Positions 19,985-31,654 of a stretch of 64,000 nucleotides of DNA are shown here, piece after piece. The position numbers and the translations under genes were made by a program. The DNA comes from Benincasa hispida (taxonomy: Eukaryota > Streptophyta > Magnoliopsida > Cucurbitales > Cucurbitaceae), in NCBI RefSeq assembly GCF_009727055.1, contig NC_052356.1, positions 776,887 to 840,886 on the forward strand, in the 5' to 3' direction. Position 1 is the stretch's first letter; the number at the start of each line of letters is the position of its first letter. The notes under the pieces were generated by a model that had not been told where the DNA came from, made no database searches, and saw nothing but the letters and a program-made list of their open reading frames with translations.

Positions 19985-21474
19985 GAGCATTTCTATGTTA
20001 AAAAAAATCGACGTTTGGGCGACTGACCGATTATCGATTGCACTATTCAAAAATGAAAACATTTTTCATTTTAACCGATCGGTTACCATAACCAACGTTG
20101 CCCACTTACCCACGTCCGGACGTGGAATTAGGATTAATTATCATTTAATTAATCAATTAATTAATTAATTAATATAATCATATTATATTTATATCCTATA
20201 GTTTGATATCACATATCTACTATAGTATTTTTTCCTCTACTTGATATAAATCATATTTATATCTAATTTCCTCCAAAATAATGTATCTCATACATTTAGC
20301 CAATTATATCATATATAATTAACCAGTCCAATTATATCATATATAATCGAACTTCCTTTTGTCAATTTAAACATTTCAAATTAACCCAAATACTGGTTCT
20401 CGACTTTATCCAGGCTACCCAAGGAACTTAATGGACCTGTGGCTCGTAGCTCCAACGGTACATGAATAGTTGACTAAACTCTTTAGCTACGAGATCCACC
20501 ATCCGTTAACTGCCAAGCATTCCACTAAAGACCAACAGCTGAACTCTTCTTACCACATATATATTTCTGTGTCCATCGGATATAACCAATCATGAGTACG
20601 ATGACCCTTCACAGAAGCTCATAAATACAGTTGGGCCAAATTATTATTTTGCCCCTATAGTTACATCTCACTCCTTAAGTACCATTGATTCCTCTAATGA
20701 ACAATACAACATAGTCCAACTATGTGTGAACACCTCTCGAGCCAAAAAAAGGTGTGTGATGCCACATCGTTCAAGCCCCGAATCAACCCTTAAGGGAGCC
20801 ATCTATCTACTTACCCCTGCCTCGGGGAAGGAGTCAATTCCATCTTGTGTAGCTGAGTTCCCAGCTCCCAAATCAGACGAATCCCCAAAATGGTAGGTTT
20901 GAATCAGCAACCTGGCCACTCACACCCATACAAATCAAAGGATCGCCCCTCAATGGCAGGAGTTTCCAACTCTCTCAGGATTGAGGTCATGTTACCTATG
21001 GTCATCCTAGTGAAGTGAAATCTTTGTCATGAACGGTGTTATATAATGAGACGTTCACACTTTGTGGTCAGGTCTTATACAAACTCTTTGTATAGGACGC
21101 CCCCGCTCGCATGTCTCCAACACGAATGATCAGGATCAGACCATTTATGACAAGTCACAACACTTGTGACCATTCCACAAAGCAGGCCACATCCATAGCA
21201 TTACTAGGATAAGGTTTCCCTCCTATATCCATATACTACAAACCATTTTGGTTATCACTCAAGACATGATCCACTTGTATTCACCACATACATTCTTGAG
21301 TCACATATAGATAACCAGAGATTTTATGTTTATTGGTTTGTGGTAAAGTAAATAAAACAAGTAAATGAGCAAAATATAAGATGTGAAGTAAATATCATAT
21401 ATTAAAAACACAAGCACTCCTACAAACTGTTTACAAACTACAGGACACGAGACTTTAGGGCATCAACCCCAACA
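19985..21474 (-). repeat. Copia copy 1 5' LTR, U3-side segment
   Basis: It ends on the plus strand with CATCAACCCCAACA, the complement of the LTR start TGTTGGGGTTGATG also seen at 31,655. Reverse-complement blocks match the LTRs of copies 2 and 3, such as the 'tatccaatggacacagaaatat' region, here reversed near 20,560-20,590. An AT-rich part lies at 20,130-20,340. The left edge is approximate. Confidence 0.75.
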
Positions 21475-22951
21475 GATTATAAGTGACATGACCTGAATCC
21501 TGAGTGAGTTGTGAACTTCTGCCTATGAAGGTGGTCCTTTGATTTATATGGATGAGAGTGGCCAGATCACCGACTCAATAAGCCTACCATTTTGGGAATT
21601 TGTTTGATTGAGGAGCTAAGAACACAGCTATACAAGATGAAATCCACTTCTTCCCTAATGTCGAGGTAAGTAGATAAATTGCTCCCTTAAAGGTTGATTC
21701 CAGGGCTTGAACAATGTGGCAACATACCCTCTCTTGGCCTGGGAGAGGTTTTGTCATAGTGGGACTATGACTTATTATTCATTAGAGGGATCAATGGTAC
21801 TTAAGGAGTTAGATGTAACTATAGGGGCAAAATGATAATTTTGGTCCAGCTGTACTTACAAGCAATTTATGAAGGATCATCGTACCGTTGACTAGTTATA
21901 TCCAATAGACACAGAAATATACTTGTAGTGCTAAGAGTGCAGCTATCAATCTTTAGTGGAGTAATCGGCGGTTAATTGATGTTGAATAATTAATTAAATT
22001 GTACCATTGGAGCTTCAATCTATAGGTCCATAAGGTCCTATGTGTAGCTCAACAGGAATTATTGAGAGTCAATTTTGGATTAATTTGAATTGTTTAATTT
22101 AACTGAGGGAATTAATTATATGTATATAATTAATGAATTGTATTTGATACATTATAATATAAAGTTTATTTGAGAGGAAATAAATATTTGAATGTGATTC
22201 AAATGTTAATTACGTGAAATTGATTCATATAATCAAATTTAGTATAAATGGGATTTATATTAAATACTATATATTAATGAGAGAATTAAAACTATAACTT
22301 ATATTGTATTTTATACAATATAAAACTATAGGTTATGTGTTATATATGATATCACATATAGTTATATATATATATATAATAAGTTAGTTATTTTATATAT
22401 ATAATATATATTTATTTTAATTAAAATTAATTTAAATTTAAATTTAAAGGGAGGGAAATAACTTCCCTCCCCTTATTTCTCTCTTGGTGAATTGTGAAAA
22501 GTGGGATGATTTTTGGAGATCTAATTCATCTTTTTCACAGAAGAATTGTTACAGGCTCTTTCAGTTTTTTTTTAGAGATCTTTCTGAAAAACTTTCCCAA
22601 ATCTTCTCTTCTCCTCTCAATCTATCTCTCTAGTCTAAAATCACAGAGCCCACAACTCTTGTGATTCTCATCCCCTCAGATAATACAAAAGGCTCTACTT
22701 CGTGGTGTTTTCTTTGGGTATTCGTGAATGTAATTGTTCGTGGTTGATCATTTTCTGAAGAGGGGATTTCGTGAAGGTTATGAGTTCTTCAAGGGTAAGT
22801 CTTTCTTGAAACCCTAATTTCTTTTTCCTCTTTATTTCATGTTGTAATTTCTGTGAATAATGCATATTTTGGTTCTGTAAATTTATATTCTGTGAAAATA
22901 AAAAATTTGGAATGATCCCCACTTCCGCAATGGAACTTCACCATTCCTTCA
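21475..22951 (+). repeat. Copia copy 2 5' LTR, truncated at its start
   Basis: It aligns from about 21,480 with 32,150 onward in the 3' LTR (shared GTGACAT..CC and ATCCTGAGTGAGTTGTGAAC). It ends CCATTCCTTCA just before the primer-binding site. The TGTTGGGG start is missing. Confidence 0.8.
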
Positions 22952-22952
22952 A

Positions 22953-22966
22953 TTGGTATGAGAGCC
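22953..22966 (+). other. Primer-binding site of copia copy 2
   Basis: TTGGTATGAGAGCC resembles the tRNA-iMet-complementary site TTGGTATCAGAGCC with one change, directly after the LTR. Confidence 0.8.
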
Positions 22967-24644
22967 AGCTTTTGGTCCCAAATTTTATTGTTCCAGAATT
23001 TATTTTATAGAATTGGTGGGTTGTATTCTGTATATTTTTCATATGATGAATGGATGTTGAATGTGTTGCAATTTTTGGATGTTTCAAGATTGGATTTTAG
23101 TTTTACTACTTTGTTTTTACAAATTTTGATTTGTATGGGCTTGGTGTTTTGGGCATAATTAAAGCTATAGAGTTTGTAATTTGAATGTCTTGAGTTGCTC
23201 GTGATTATTCTAGTGTTTTTCTTAAAAAATGAGGCCAAAATCAGAGGAAAATCAAAAGAATTCGCAACTATATAGTGGCCACTGTACAGTAGCGTTACGA
23301 CACTGCAAGGGGCGGAACGGAATGTTCTTTCCGTAGCATTGCAACGCTAGGTCACAGCGTTGCAACACTCTGAGATGGAAAGAATAGACCAGTTCACACA
23401 CGATTCGGTTCGTGGCTCAGCTAGTTTGCATTTGGTGCACTTGGTTCGAGTGGTTCGAGGGTGGTTCGGGTGTTGGGTGGTCTGGTTCGTGCAGTTCAAG
23501 GTCTGATTCGCTTGTTTTGAATCGGTTAAGCTATTAATTTGCAATAGTTAGCTATTTTTAATTAATTAAATTAATATAAGTGTTATATTAATTTAATTAA
23601 TTGTTTAGAAGTCCAATCCCGGTCCAATAATTGTTTAAAATATGCATATAATGTATGGTTTAATTTATATAATTATATGTCATAATATATGCCATATAGT
23701 AAAATTTCACCATAGGCTATGCATTATTCATGCATCATTTATATTATAAAATGTTATAATATATAGTTGCATGATTTAATTTTATAGCATGCTCATGCAT
23801 CATATAATATAAATGTTATAATATATGTTTGCATGCATTAATAACATAGTCATGCATAATTTATATTATAAGTGTTATAATATATATTTTAAATGTACGG
23901 ATGACATTACTTTAATATATAAGTGTTATGTATGTTAAGTAATGAAATGAAATTGCATATAGCATGTCACTACTTTAGGTTATTTATAATTGTTATAATT
24001 TACTTAAGTATGCTTTAGCATGCAATAATTGGTTTTAATTTATTCCATTTATTTTATAAAAGTTATAACTAAATGAACTTAGAAATTAAAGTCAATAATT
24101 TAGAATTGCATGCAAACCCTAGGTTAAAATCATTTTTTAAAATAGTTTTAAAACATGATTCACATAGACCTAAGATCACATTTCTAATGAGATTAGAAAT
24201 AAGTTTAATCTTTTAACCAGTTTAATAGGATTAAATTGGTTTTAATTAAAAGATTAAATTTGTAGCAAATGTATCTATAAAGGACCTTTTGTTGACGGCT
24301 AGTTCTATCTAGGTTGGGGTATTTAAGCTGATGAAAACAAAATACCCCTACCTGGGAACTGACCTGAAAAGGTGAATTAGAGAGATTTGCTACAAGCATG
24401 CAATTGTTGATTAAGGTTTATTAAAGTGTTTAATGAACAATAATCAAAGTTGTTTAACTATCCAAAGTAAGTGTTACTGTATTTTTCTTTAAATTAACCC
24501 TAGATAAAACACTCAATGGGAGGAAAATGGGATATATGATACTTCATTTTTCCTTTTCACGTTTTTGCCTCAAAGATCACATCATGAAATCTATACTCGA
24601 CCTCGAGACACCTTTGTTTGTGTCTCTTTACGGGTGGTGTTTGT

Positions 24645-26722
24645 TGATGACATGCAGCTTAGGCCTTTTATTTATAATTATGAAGGCTGATAAGCAGAAT
24701 ATGCGGCAATTATGTTAGGCATTCATGAAAAAATGAGCTTGCGTTGTTCAGCATTGAGAATCTCGGCTAACCCATTATTATGTGTTATTATGCATTCAAT
24801 TGTCTATTTTTGTAGCTAACGCAGGAAGTGGACGTAAACGCAGAAGCCGGACTACCGCATAGATAACCGCAAGCGGAGAAACTCTCTATCGCAAAGGCGA
24901 ACGCATTCGATCAACGCATGGGTGTTGCGGTGATCAGCCGCATGTGTCCATCGTATAGGAGTTGCGATTGTTAAGTGATTGCGGTCATCAGGTAGAAGTT
25001 GCGGTATTAAGCGAATGCGGTCACTGCACGATTGCGGCTACACGATAACGCATAATAGAGGGATCAACGCAAGGTTGGTGGAATGAACGCATCAACGCAT
25101 CTCTTGGGAAAATCAAAAGATGATGTTGACATTTCACCTACCATGCCGTTAATAGCAGAGATTCAGAAAAGGACTAACGCTCCATGAATGTCAAAATCAG
25201 ACCAGTCCATTGTTATCGGCGATTCAAGCTCTATAAATAGAAGTCGATGAGCAGAATTTCAGATCATCCAAGGTTATCCCTACGATCCAGACTAATGCAT
25301 GAGAAGAAGGCTTAAGAGTTCTTCATCTCCCTCATCCATTTCGAGTGACGACCGGAGCCTTCGATCGGAGCTAGATCTCGGGAGAGCCAGCTCTACCACC
25401 CTTCCATGGCACCACTGGCAGCCTAGACACACATCTGCTGGAAGCAAGACATTGCTTCCAGCTGGTCATTTCATTTTCTCTCTTCTTTTCTTATATTGTA
25501 TTGTATTACATTTTGGGATTAAGGAATTAATACATTATGTGTTCAATGCATTTATGTGTTTCCTTCGATTCCATCTCCATCTTCTCTACTTGGCATCCTT
25601 AACTTTCATTGCATCATTTAGTGAGATTGCTAGAGTATCGCATACTTAGTCATGTGGATTAGAGATATGAAGCATGTAGCAAACCACCAAGAGGTATGCG
25701 TTGCGTGAGTGTGTGAGAAAACCTTATTTACTTAGTGTGAATCTGTAGCAACGCCTATCTATAGGTGGACGCAATGCTTGTTTATGAGTAAAGTCAGCAA
25801 CAACCAACTGCCCGTGAGGGCAAGTGGTTGGTCGCATGAAGCAATGTAAGCCAGTGTTCACTAGAGATAGGAATAATCTTGCGTCAGCCAGGTTTATGCG
25901 ATTACCTTGTCTTATGAGTGCATCATTCATCATTTAGGCATACTTGGAAGAGTAGTCTAAAATTCAAATCTAAGACTCGAGAGAGCGGATTGGAATGCAT
26001 AAGCAAGAATGGGGAACTTAGGAATAAACTCTATTTTCTATCACACAGCGTATGCACCCTACGGAGAGGATATTACATGTGTCCAGGAAGTAGGATATGG
26101 TGGTGGTATGCGGCCATCACACTCATGCGGCGAGAGCACGTGAGCGGGTTATGGAGGTTTAGGCATAGGCTTCTCGGCACTATCGCATATACATCGCATA
26201 CATCCTAGAATTAGCTCAAGTGTGTGTAAGCATGATCGCATAGCTTGCGTTGGCTGGGGTTGCCCTTGCGGTCAAGCTTAGGGTTGCGATGAAGATATCC
26301 TCACATTTTATCTATTTTCCATGCATTTACTACGCGTCAACGGTTGTCGTGTCTCTACCTCTCATTCATATTCTCATTGCTTTGTCTGTTACTTAGGAGT
26401 AGGAATAGTGTTGGTATAGAAACCCCTCCATCATTCTTTATTCAACCACCACATACACATTACCGCATAGCATTTAGTTACAAGTCCTTAAGTTCGACCT
26501 CGGATCACCCAAGAAACTTGCGTTCGCGTTATACTTGGCGTGAGCGCAAGAAAACTTGTGACAGGAACGCATGGTCATCGCATACATTCGTTAACGCATA
26601 GTTCACTCCAACGCATGACCAACGACGCATGATAATCAACGCATACATTTAGAACATGCATCGCATATTGCGTTCACGTAATTTTAGTCGTCAAGTAATT
26701 GATAACTAATTTTCCGTCATCA
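24645..26722 (+). repeat. Solo LTR 'B3' (Tat/Athila-type gypsy)
   Basis: It begins TGATGACATGCAG and ends TTTTCCGTCATCA, 2,078 bp, with a perfect 5-bp target duplication TTTGT (24,640-24,644 and 26,723-26,727). The host sequence on both sides matches the uninterrupted copy 3 leader around GATGGTGTTTGGGTAGGTC (about 60,387-60,406), which confirms the insertion. The TATA word CTATAAATAG is at 25,231-25,240. Confidence 0.95.
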
Positions 26723-26809
26723 TTTGTATAGGTCAATATCAATGTGAATGGAGAAAGTGTTTACAGTAAGTGGGAGCGAGATGTGTGTCAACACATCCCA
26801 CGGTCTATA

Positions 26810-27170
26810 TGAAAACTCATTGCATAGGATGTCTCCACTCACATGTCTCTACATGAATGATCTGTGGATCACATCATTTGTATTACCTATACAAAATAGG
26901 TCGCATCTAATAGTGTTACCAGGATGAAATACCCAATTTCATCCATATACTTATAGACCATTTAGGTTATATACTATTAACTTGATCCTGTTTATGTCAC
27001 CACATAAAGTTAAAGCATTCATACTATAGCCATGGATATGTTTATTAGATTTTCATGATAGAAAGAAAAATCAACAGCTTTATTGAATAAGATACTCAAC
27101 AATATTTTATTGATAAATAGAATGTTTAACACAAAATTTATTAACTGCGAGTTCTAGGACATTCCCAACA
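26810..27170 (-). repeat. Reversed copia LTR fragment in the copy 2 leader
   Basis: The sequence matches the first part of a copia LTR in reverse (compare 21,080-21,474): both contain GCATAGGATG- or GTATAGGACG-like words, CTCACATGTCTC, and an end in CCCAACA. It replaces about 50 bp of leader present in copy 3. No target duplication is visible. Confidence 0.6.
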
Positions 27171-27591
27171 TGCTTGTGTCTCCCTACGGATGACATTTGC
27201 ATGACTCTTTACTCAAACTCCAGAAATGGATAGGATTACTTTAGTTTTTACCCCAATTGGTATGGTTGGCTCATTTAGGCAGAACTATAGAATCTAAAAT
27301 AAGGGGTTACACTTACAAGAAAATGTTAAGGAGTTTAACAATTTTTGGACTGAACAATGGTGACTAATATTTACGGTAAGGGTTGTTCTGTATATTTCTT
27401 GAGATGATCTTATTTCAATGAAAGGGTACCTAATCACCCTATGATGGCTTTTACTCTGCATCATTGAAACAACATTGCAAAATAGATGTCACATAGGGTG
27501 CATTATATTATTTTGCTAAATTTGATTGGTTTTCAAATGGATAATGCTTGAATACTAATTTAATTAAATTGTATGTTTCAGCAAATTCATT

Positions 27592-28557
27592 ATGACTTCC
27601 GCAACACTAAACTTACTCTCTGCCGACAAACTTACCGGCGAAAATTGCACTACATGGAAAACACAATTAACACAATATTGATCATTGATGACCTGAGATT
27701 TGTCCTAATGGAGGATTGTCATCTTGTTTCTGCTAAAAAAACTCCTTAAAACGTTCGGGAGGATATGAACGTTGGATACGGGTAAATGAGAAGGCTCGAG
27801 CGTATATCTTGGCAAACCTTTTTGAAGTCTTGGCCAAGAAGCATGACTCCATGATCATTGCTCGTGAGATCATGGAGTCCCTACAGGGGATGTTCGGACA
27901 ATTGTCTGCACAACTCAGATTTGACGCTTTGAAAAACATCTTCAATGCCCGTATGCAAGAAAAGGCATCTGTTAGAGAACATGTTCTCAACATGATGGTC
28001 CACTTCAACGTGATGGAGATGAATGGGTCTGTCATCGATGAAGCCAGTCAAGTTAGCTTCATACTAGAATCTTTACCTGAAAGTTTCCTACAGTTTCGTA
28101 GCAATGCTGTTATGAATAGGATTGACTATAATTTGACCACCTTGATCGACGAGCTATAAACATTCCAATCCTTGATGAAATCCAAAGAACAAAAGAGTGA
28201 GGAAAATGTTGTTTCATCCTCTAAGAAGTTTTACGGAGGTTCGACCTTTGGAATTAAGTTTGTGCCTTCTTTTTCGGGCACCAAAAAGTTGAAGAAGAAG
28301 AAAGGTGGAAATGGGAAAGCTAACCCACCAGTCGCTGCCCAGAAGGGCAAGAAAACCAAGGTTGCAAAAGGAATCGGTTTCTATTGCAACCAAGAGGGAC
28401 ATTGGAAGAGGAATTGTCTTAAATACTTGGCAGAAAAGAAGAAGGCCAAGCAAGGTAAATGTGATTTACTTGTTTTGGAAACTTGTTTAGTGGAGAATGA
28501 TGATTCAGCCTGGATAATAGATTCAAGTGCCACTAACCATGTTTGTTCTTTATTTTA
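27592..28557 (+). pseudogene. Copia copy 2 gag and start of protease
   Basis: It starts at ATG 27,592 (MTSATLNLLSADKLTGEN). A frameshift follows the TWK block near 27,660, then a stop near 27,747. A long open stretch with LAKKHDSMIIAREIMES and HVLNMMVHFNVMEMNG runs to a stop at 28,157. The zinc knuckle near 28,377-28,419 reads GFYCNQEGHWKRNC: the first zinc-binding cysteine is glycine. The protease active site reads WIIDSSATNHVC (about 28,512-28,547), in place of the usual D-S-G, and a TAG stop follows at 28,556. It is clearly inactive as a polyprotein. Confidence 0.85.
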
Positions 28558-29660
28558 GGGAATTAGTTCCTGACGGCAACTGGAGGCTGGGGAGATGACG
28601 ATTCGTGTTGTAACTGAGCACATCGTCTTAGTTGTGGTAGTGAGAGGACTCCGACTTACTTTACATAATAGATATATTTTATTAGAAAAAATCTTTTTGT
28701 TGTTCCTGATTTAAAGAGGAACTTAATTTTTGTAAAGTATTTAATTGAACAAAAATATTTTGTACATTTTTCTATGAATAAAACATTTATTTCTAAGAAT
28801 GGTATAAAACTTTGTTCTGCTAAGCTAGAAGATAATTTATATGACCTAATACCGTTAGCAACTAAAGCAGTTCTGAACATTAAAATGTTAAAACCGTGAT
28901 AACTCAAATTAAAGGACTTAAAATCTCTCCTAAAGAAAATCCTAATCTTTGGCACCTAAGATTAGGACATATAAGTCTCAATAGGATTGATAGACTGATC
29001 AAGAATGGACTTTTAAGTAAGTGAGAAGAAAATTATTAACCTCTGTGTGAGTCATGCCTTGAAGGTAAAATGACTAAAAGAACTTTTACTGGAAAAGATC
29101 ACAGGGCCAAAGAACCCTTAAAACTTGTACATTCAGACCTATGTGGTCCGATGAATGTTAAAACAAGAGGAGAGTTTGAATATTTTATCAAATTTAATGA
29201 TGATTATTCTAGGTATAGGTATATTTATTTAATGCAACATAAGTTTGAAACCTTTGAAATGTTCAAGAAGTACAAGGCTGAAGTTGAAAACACATTAAAT
29301 AAAACCATTAAAACATTTCGATCTGATCTAAAATTCCAAGACTATTTGATAGAACATGGAATTGTATCCCAACTCTCAGCACCTAATACACCTCAGCAGA
29401 ATGGTGTATCAAAAAGGAGAAATCGAACCCTGTTGGACATGGTTCGGTCTATGATGAGTTATGCTTCCTTACCGACTTGTTTTTGGGTTATATTGAACAA
29501 ACTGCAGCTTACGTTTTGAATTGCATTTCGTCCAAAAGTGTTACTTGAACACCTTTGGAATTATGGAATGGTCGTAAATGTAGTTTATGCCATTTCAGGA
29601 TCTAGGTTTGCCCAACACATGTGGTTGAGGCAAATCCTAAGAAATTGAACCTTATTCAAA
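28558..29660 (+). pseudogene. Copia copy 2 protease C-terminus and integrase
   Basis: The integrase zinc region reads LWHLRLGHISLNRI ... CESCLEGKMTKR (about 28,947-29,085), with two stops between the histidine and cysteine pairs. The catalytic core at 29,070-29,519 has VHSDLCGPMN and FRSD. The third acidic residue is lost: the QQNGVSERRN block reads QQNGVSKRRN, with the lysine codon at 29,412-29,414. After 29,519 the frame breaks several times. It would normally insert element DNA in the nucleus. Confidence 0.85.
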
Positions 29661-31560
29661 ATTGTGCCGATTTTTAGGTTACCCCAAAGGAATGAGAGGC
29701 GGTTTCTTCTACGATCCTAAGGATAATAAGGTGTTTGTGTCGACAAACGCTACCTTTTTAGAAGATGGCCACATAAGGGAGCATAAACCCCATAATAAGA
29801 TTGTGTTGAGTGAACTTTCCAACAAAACTACTAAATCTTCAACAAGAGTTGTTGAAGAACCCTATACCTCAACAAAAGTTGTTGAAGTTGGATCCTCTAG
29901 TAAGTTAAATCCACCTCAAGTGTTGAGGGAGCCTCGACATAGTGGAAGGATTGCAAACTCATCTGTTCATTATATAGGTTTAACAGAAACCCTATCTATC
30001 ATAGTTGACAGAGATATTAAGGATCCATTGTTTTACAAGAAGGAAATGGAGGATGTTGACAAAGATGAGTGGATCAAAGCTATGAATCTTGAAATGGAAT
30101 CTATGTACTTCAATTCAATTTGGGATCTTGTAGATCAACCTGAAGGGGTAAAACCTATAGGTTGCAAATGAATCTACAAGAGAAAACGGGATGCTGATGG
30201 GAAGGTACAAACCTTCAAGGCTAGACTTGTGGCAAAGGGTAATACCCAAGTTGAGGGAGTTGACTATAAGGAGTCTTTCTCACCTGTTATCATGTTGAAG
30301 TCTATCCGGATCCTCCTATCCATTGATTCATATTATGACTATGAGATTTGGCAAATGGACATTAAGACTATCTTTCTGAATGGAAATCTTGAGGGTATTT
30401 ATATGGAGCAGCTTGAGGGATTCATAACCCAAGGTCAAGAGAAAAAGATTTGTAAGCTTAATCGATCCATTTATGGATTGAAACAAGCTTTTCAATCATG
30501 GAATATAAGATTTGATACTGCAATCAAATCTTATGGTTTTGATCAGAATGTTGATGAACCTTGTGTTGACAAGAAAATTGTCAACAGTTCAATAGCTTTC
30601 TAGTACTGTATGTAGACGATATCATATTCATTGGGACTATTGTAGGTCTGCTAACTGAAATTAAAAGTTGGCTAGCGACCCAATTCCAAATGAATGATTT
30701 TGGAGAGGTACAATTTGTTCTGGGCATTCAGATCTTTAGGGATCAAAAGAACAAACTGTTAGCCCTGTCTCAAGCATCATATATTGACAAGATGCTCGTC
30801 AAGTTTTCAATGCACAACTCCAAAAGGGGTTTAATCCCTTTCAGACATGGAGTTATTTTATCTAAGGAATAGTATCCTAAAACACCCCAAGAATTTGAGG
30901 AAATGAGATGGATCCCCTATGCATCGGCTGTTGGAAGCTTGATGTATGTGATGTTATGTACTAGATCTGAAATTTTCTATGCGGTGGGGATAGTCAGTAG
31001 ATATCAGTCTAATCCAGGATTTGATCACTGGACCACCGTTAAGAACATCCTCAAGTATCTACGAAGAATGAGGGACTACATGCTCGTGTATGGTTCTAAG
31101 GATCTTATCCTTACAAGATATACGAACTCTGATTTTCAGACTAATAAGAATTTTAGGAAATCCACATCAGAATCAGTGTTGGAGGGGCAGTAATCTAGAG
31201 GAGCACCAAATAGGGATGCATTGATGACTCCACTATGGAGGCTGAGTACATAACGGCTTGTGAAGGTTCTAAGGAAGCTGTGTGGCTCAGAAAATTCTTG
31301 ACGGATCAGGAAGTAGTTCTAGAAATGTCTAAGCCCATCACCCTTTATTATGATAATAGTGGCGTTGTGGCTAATTCTCAAGAGCCTAGGAGTCACAAGC
31401 GCGAGAAGCACATAGAGAGGAAGTATCATCTCATCCGAGAGATTGTGCATCGCAGATAGCTTCGAAGTATAATGTTGCTAATTCATTTACAAAGGCCCTC
31501 ACGGCTAAAGTGTTTGAAGGTCACCTGCAGAGTATGGGTCTATGGCATAGGCCACATCTA
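29661..31560 (+). pseudogene. Copia copy 2 reverse transcriptase and RNase H
   Basis: The integrase/RT linker begins at 29,662 (GYPKGMRGGFFYDPKDNKVF). RT blocks: KVQTFKARLVAKGNTQ near 30,205, IWQMDIKTIFLNGNLEG near 30,350, CKLNRSIYGLKQA near 30,452. The YVDD catalytic box is intact at 30,609-30,620 but sits one frame off, after a one-base loss near 30,600. PYASAVGSLMY is near 30,920. RNase H shows DSTMEAEYITACE and YYDNSGVVANS (31,226-31,376), with acidic residues kept. At least four frame breaks or stops make it a pseudogene. Confidence 0.9.
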
Positions 31561-31643
31561 GTCTAAGGAAAATGGGAGATTTTTTTACTATGCGCGTATT
31601 ATGCCCTAGTTTACTATTTTGTACACTCCACTAGCTTTAGGAC

Positions 31644-31654
31644 AAGTGGGAGAT
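31644..31654 (+). other. Polypurine tract of copia copy 2
   Basis: AAGTGGGAGAT lies directly before the 3' LTR start TGTTGGGG, the usual plus-strand primer position. Confidence 0.8.

Larger units (their letters stand above)
1..21474 (-). mobile_element. Ty1/copia retrotransposon copy 1, 5' portion with nested insertions
   Basis: Reading on the minus strand from 21,474 down there is a 5' LTR in three pieces, a degenerate primer-binding site, a long leader and gag, which runs off the window at position 1. The LTR starts with TGTTGGGGTTGATG at 21,474. Its pieces are about 19,985-21,474, 16,746-16,985 and 3,625-4,054, together about 2.16 kb, close to the 2.03-kb LTR of copy 3. The breaks are filled by Tat/Athila-type gypsy sequences (B1 with A inside it, and B2). 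The order of parts and similarity to copies 2 and 3 support this reading. Joining the LTR pieces is my inference from layout and partial similarity; an alignment would settle it. Confidence 0.75.
22967..27591 (+). other. Copia copy 2 leader, containing a solo LTR and a copia LTR fragment
   Basis: Without the inserted solo LTR (24,645-26,722) the leader is about 2.5 kb. It has no gene. It carries GCGTTGCAACAC-type and GGTTCG-type repeats at about 23,280-23,520, AT-rich ATGCATGA/TATAATAT repeats at 23,640-23,900, and a block conserved with copies 1 and 3 at 24,130-24,640. At 26,810-27,170 a reversed copia LTR piece replaces part of the leader. Confidence 0.65.
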
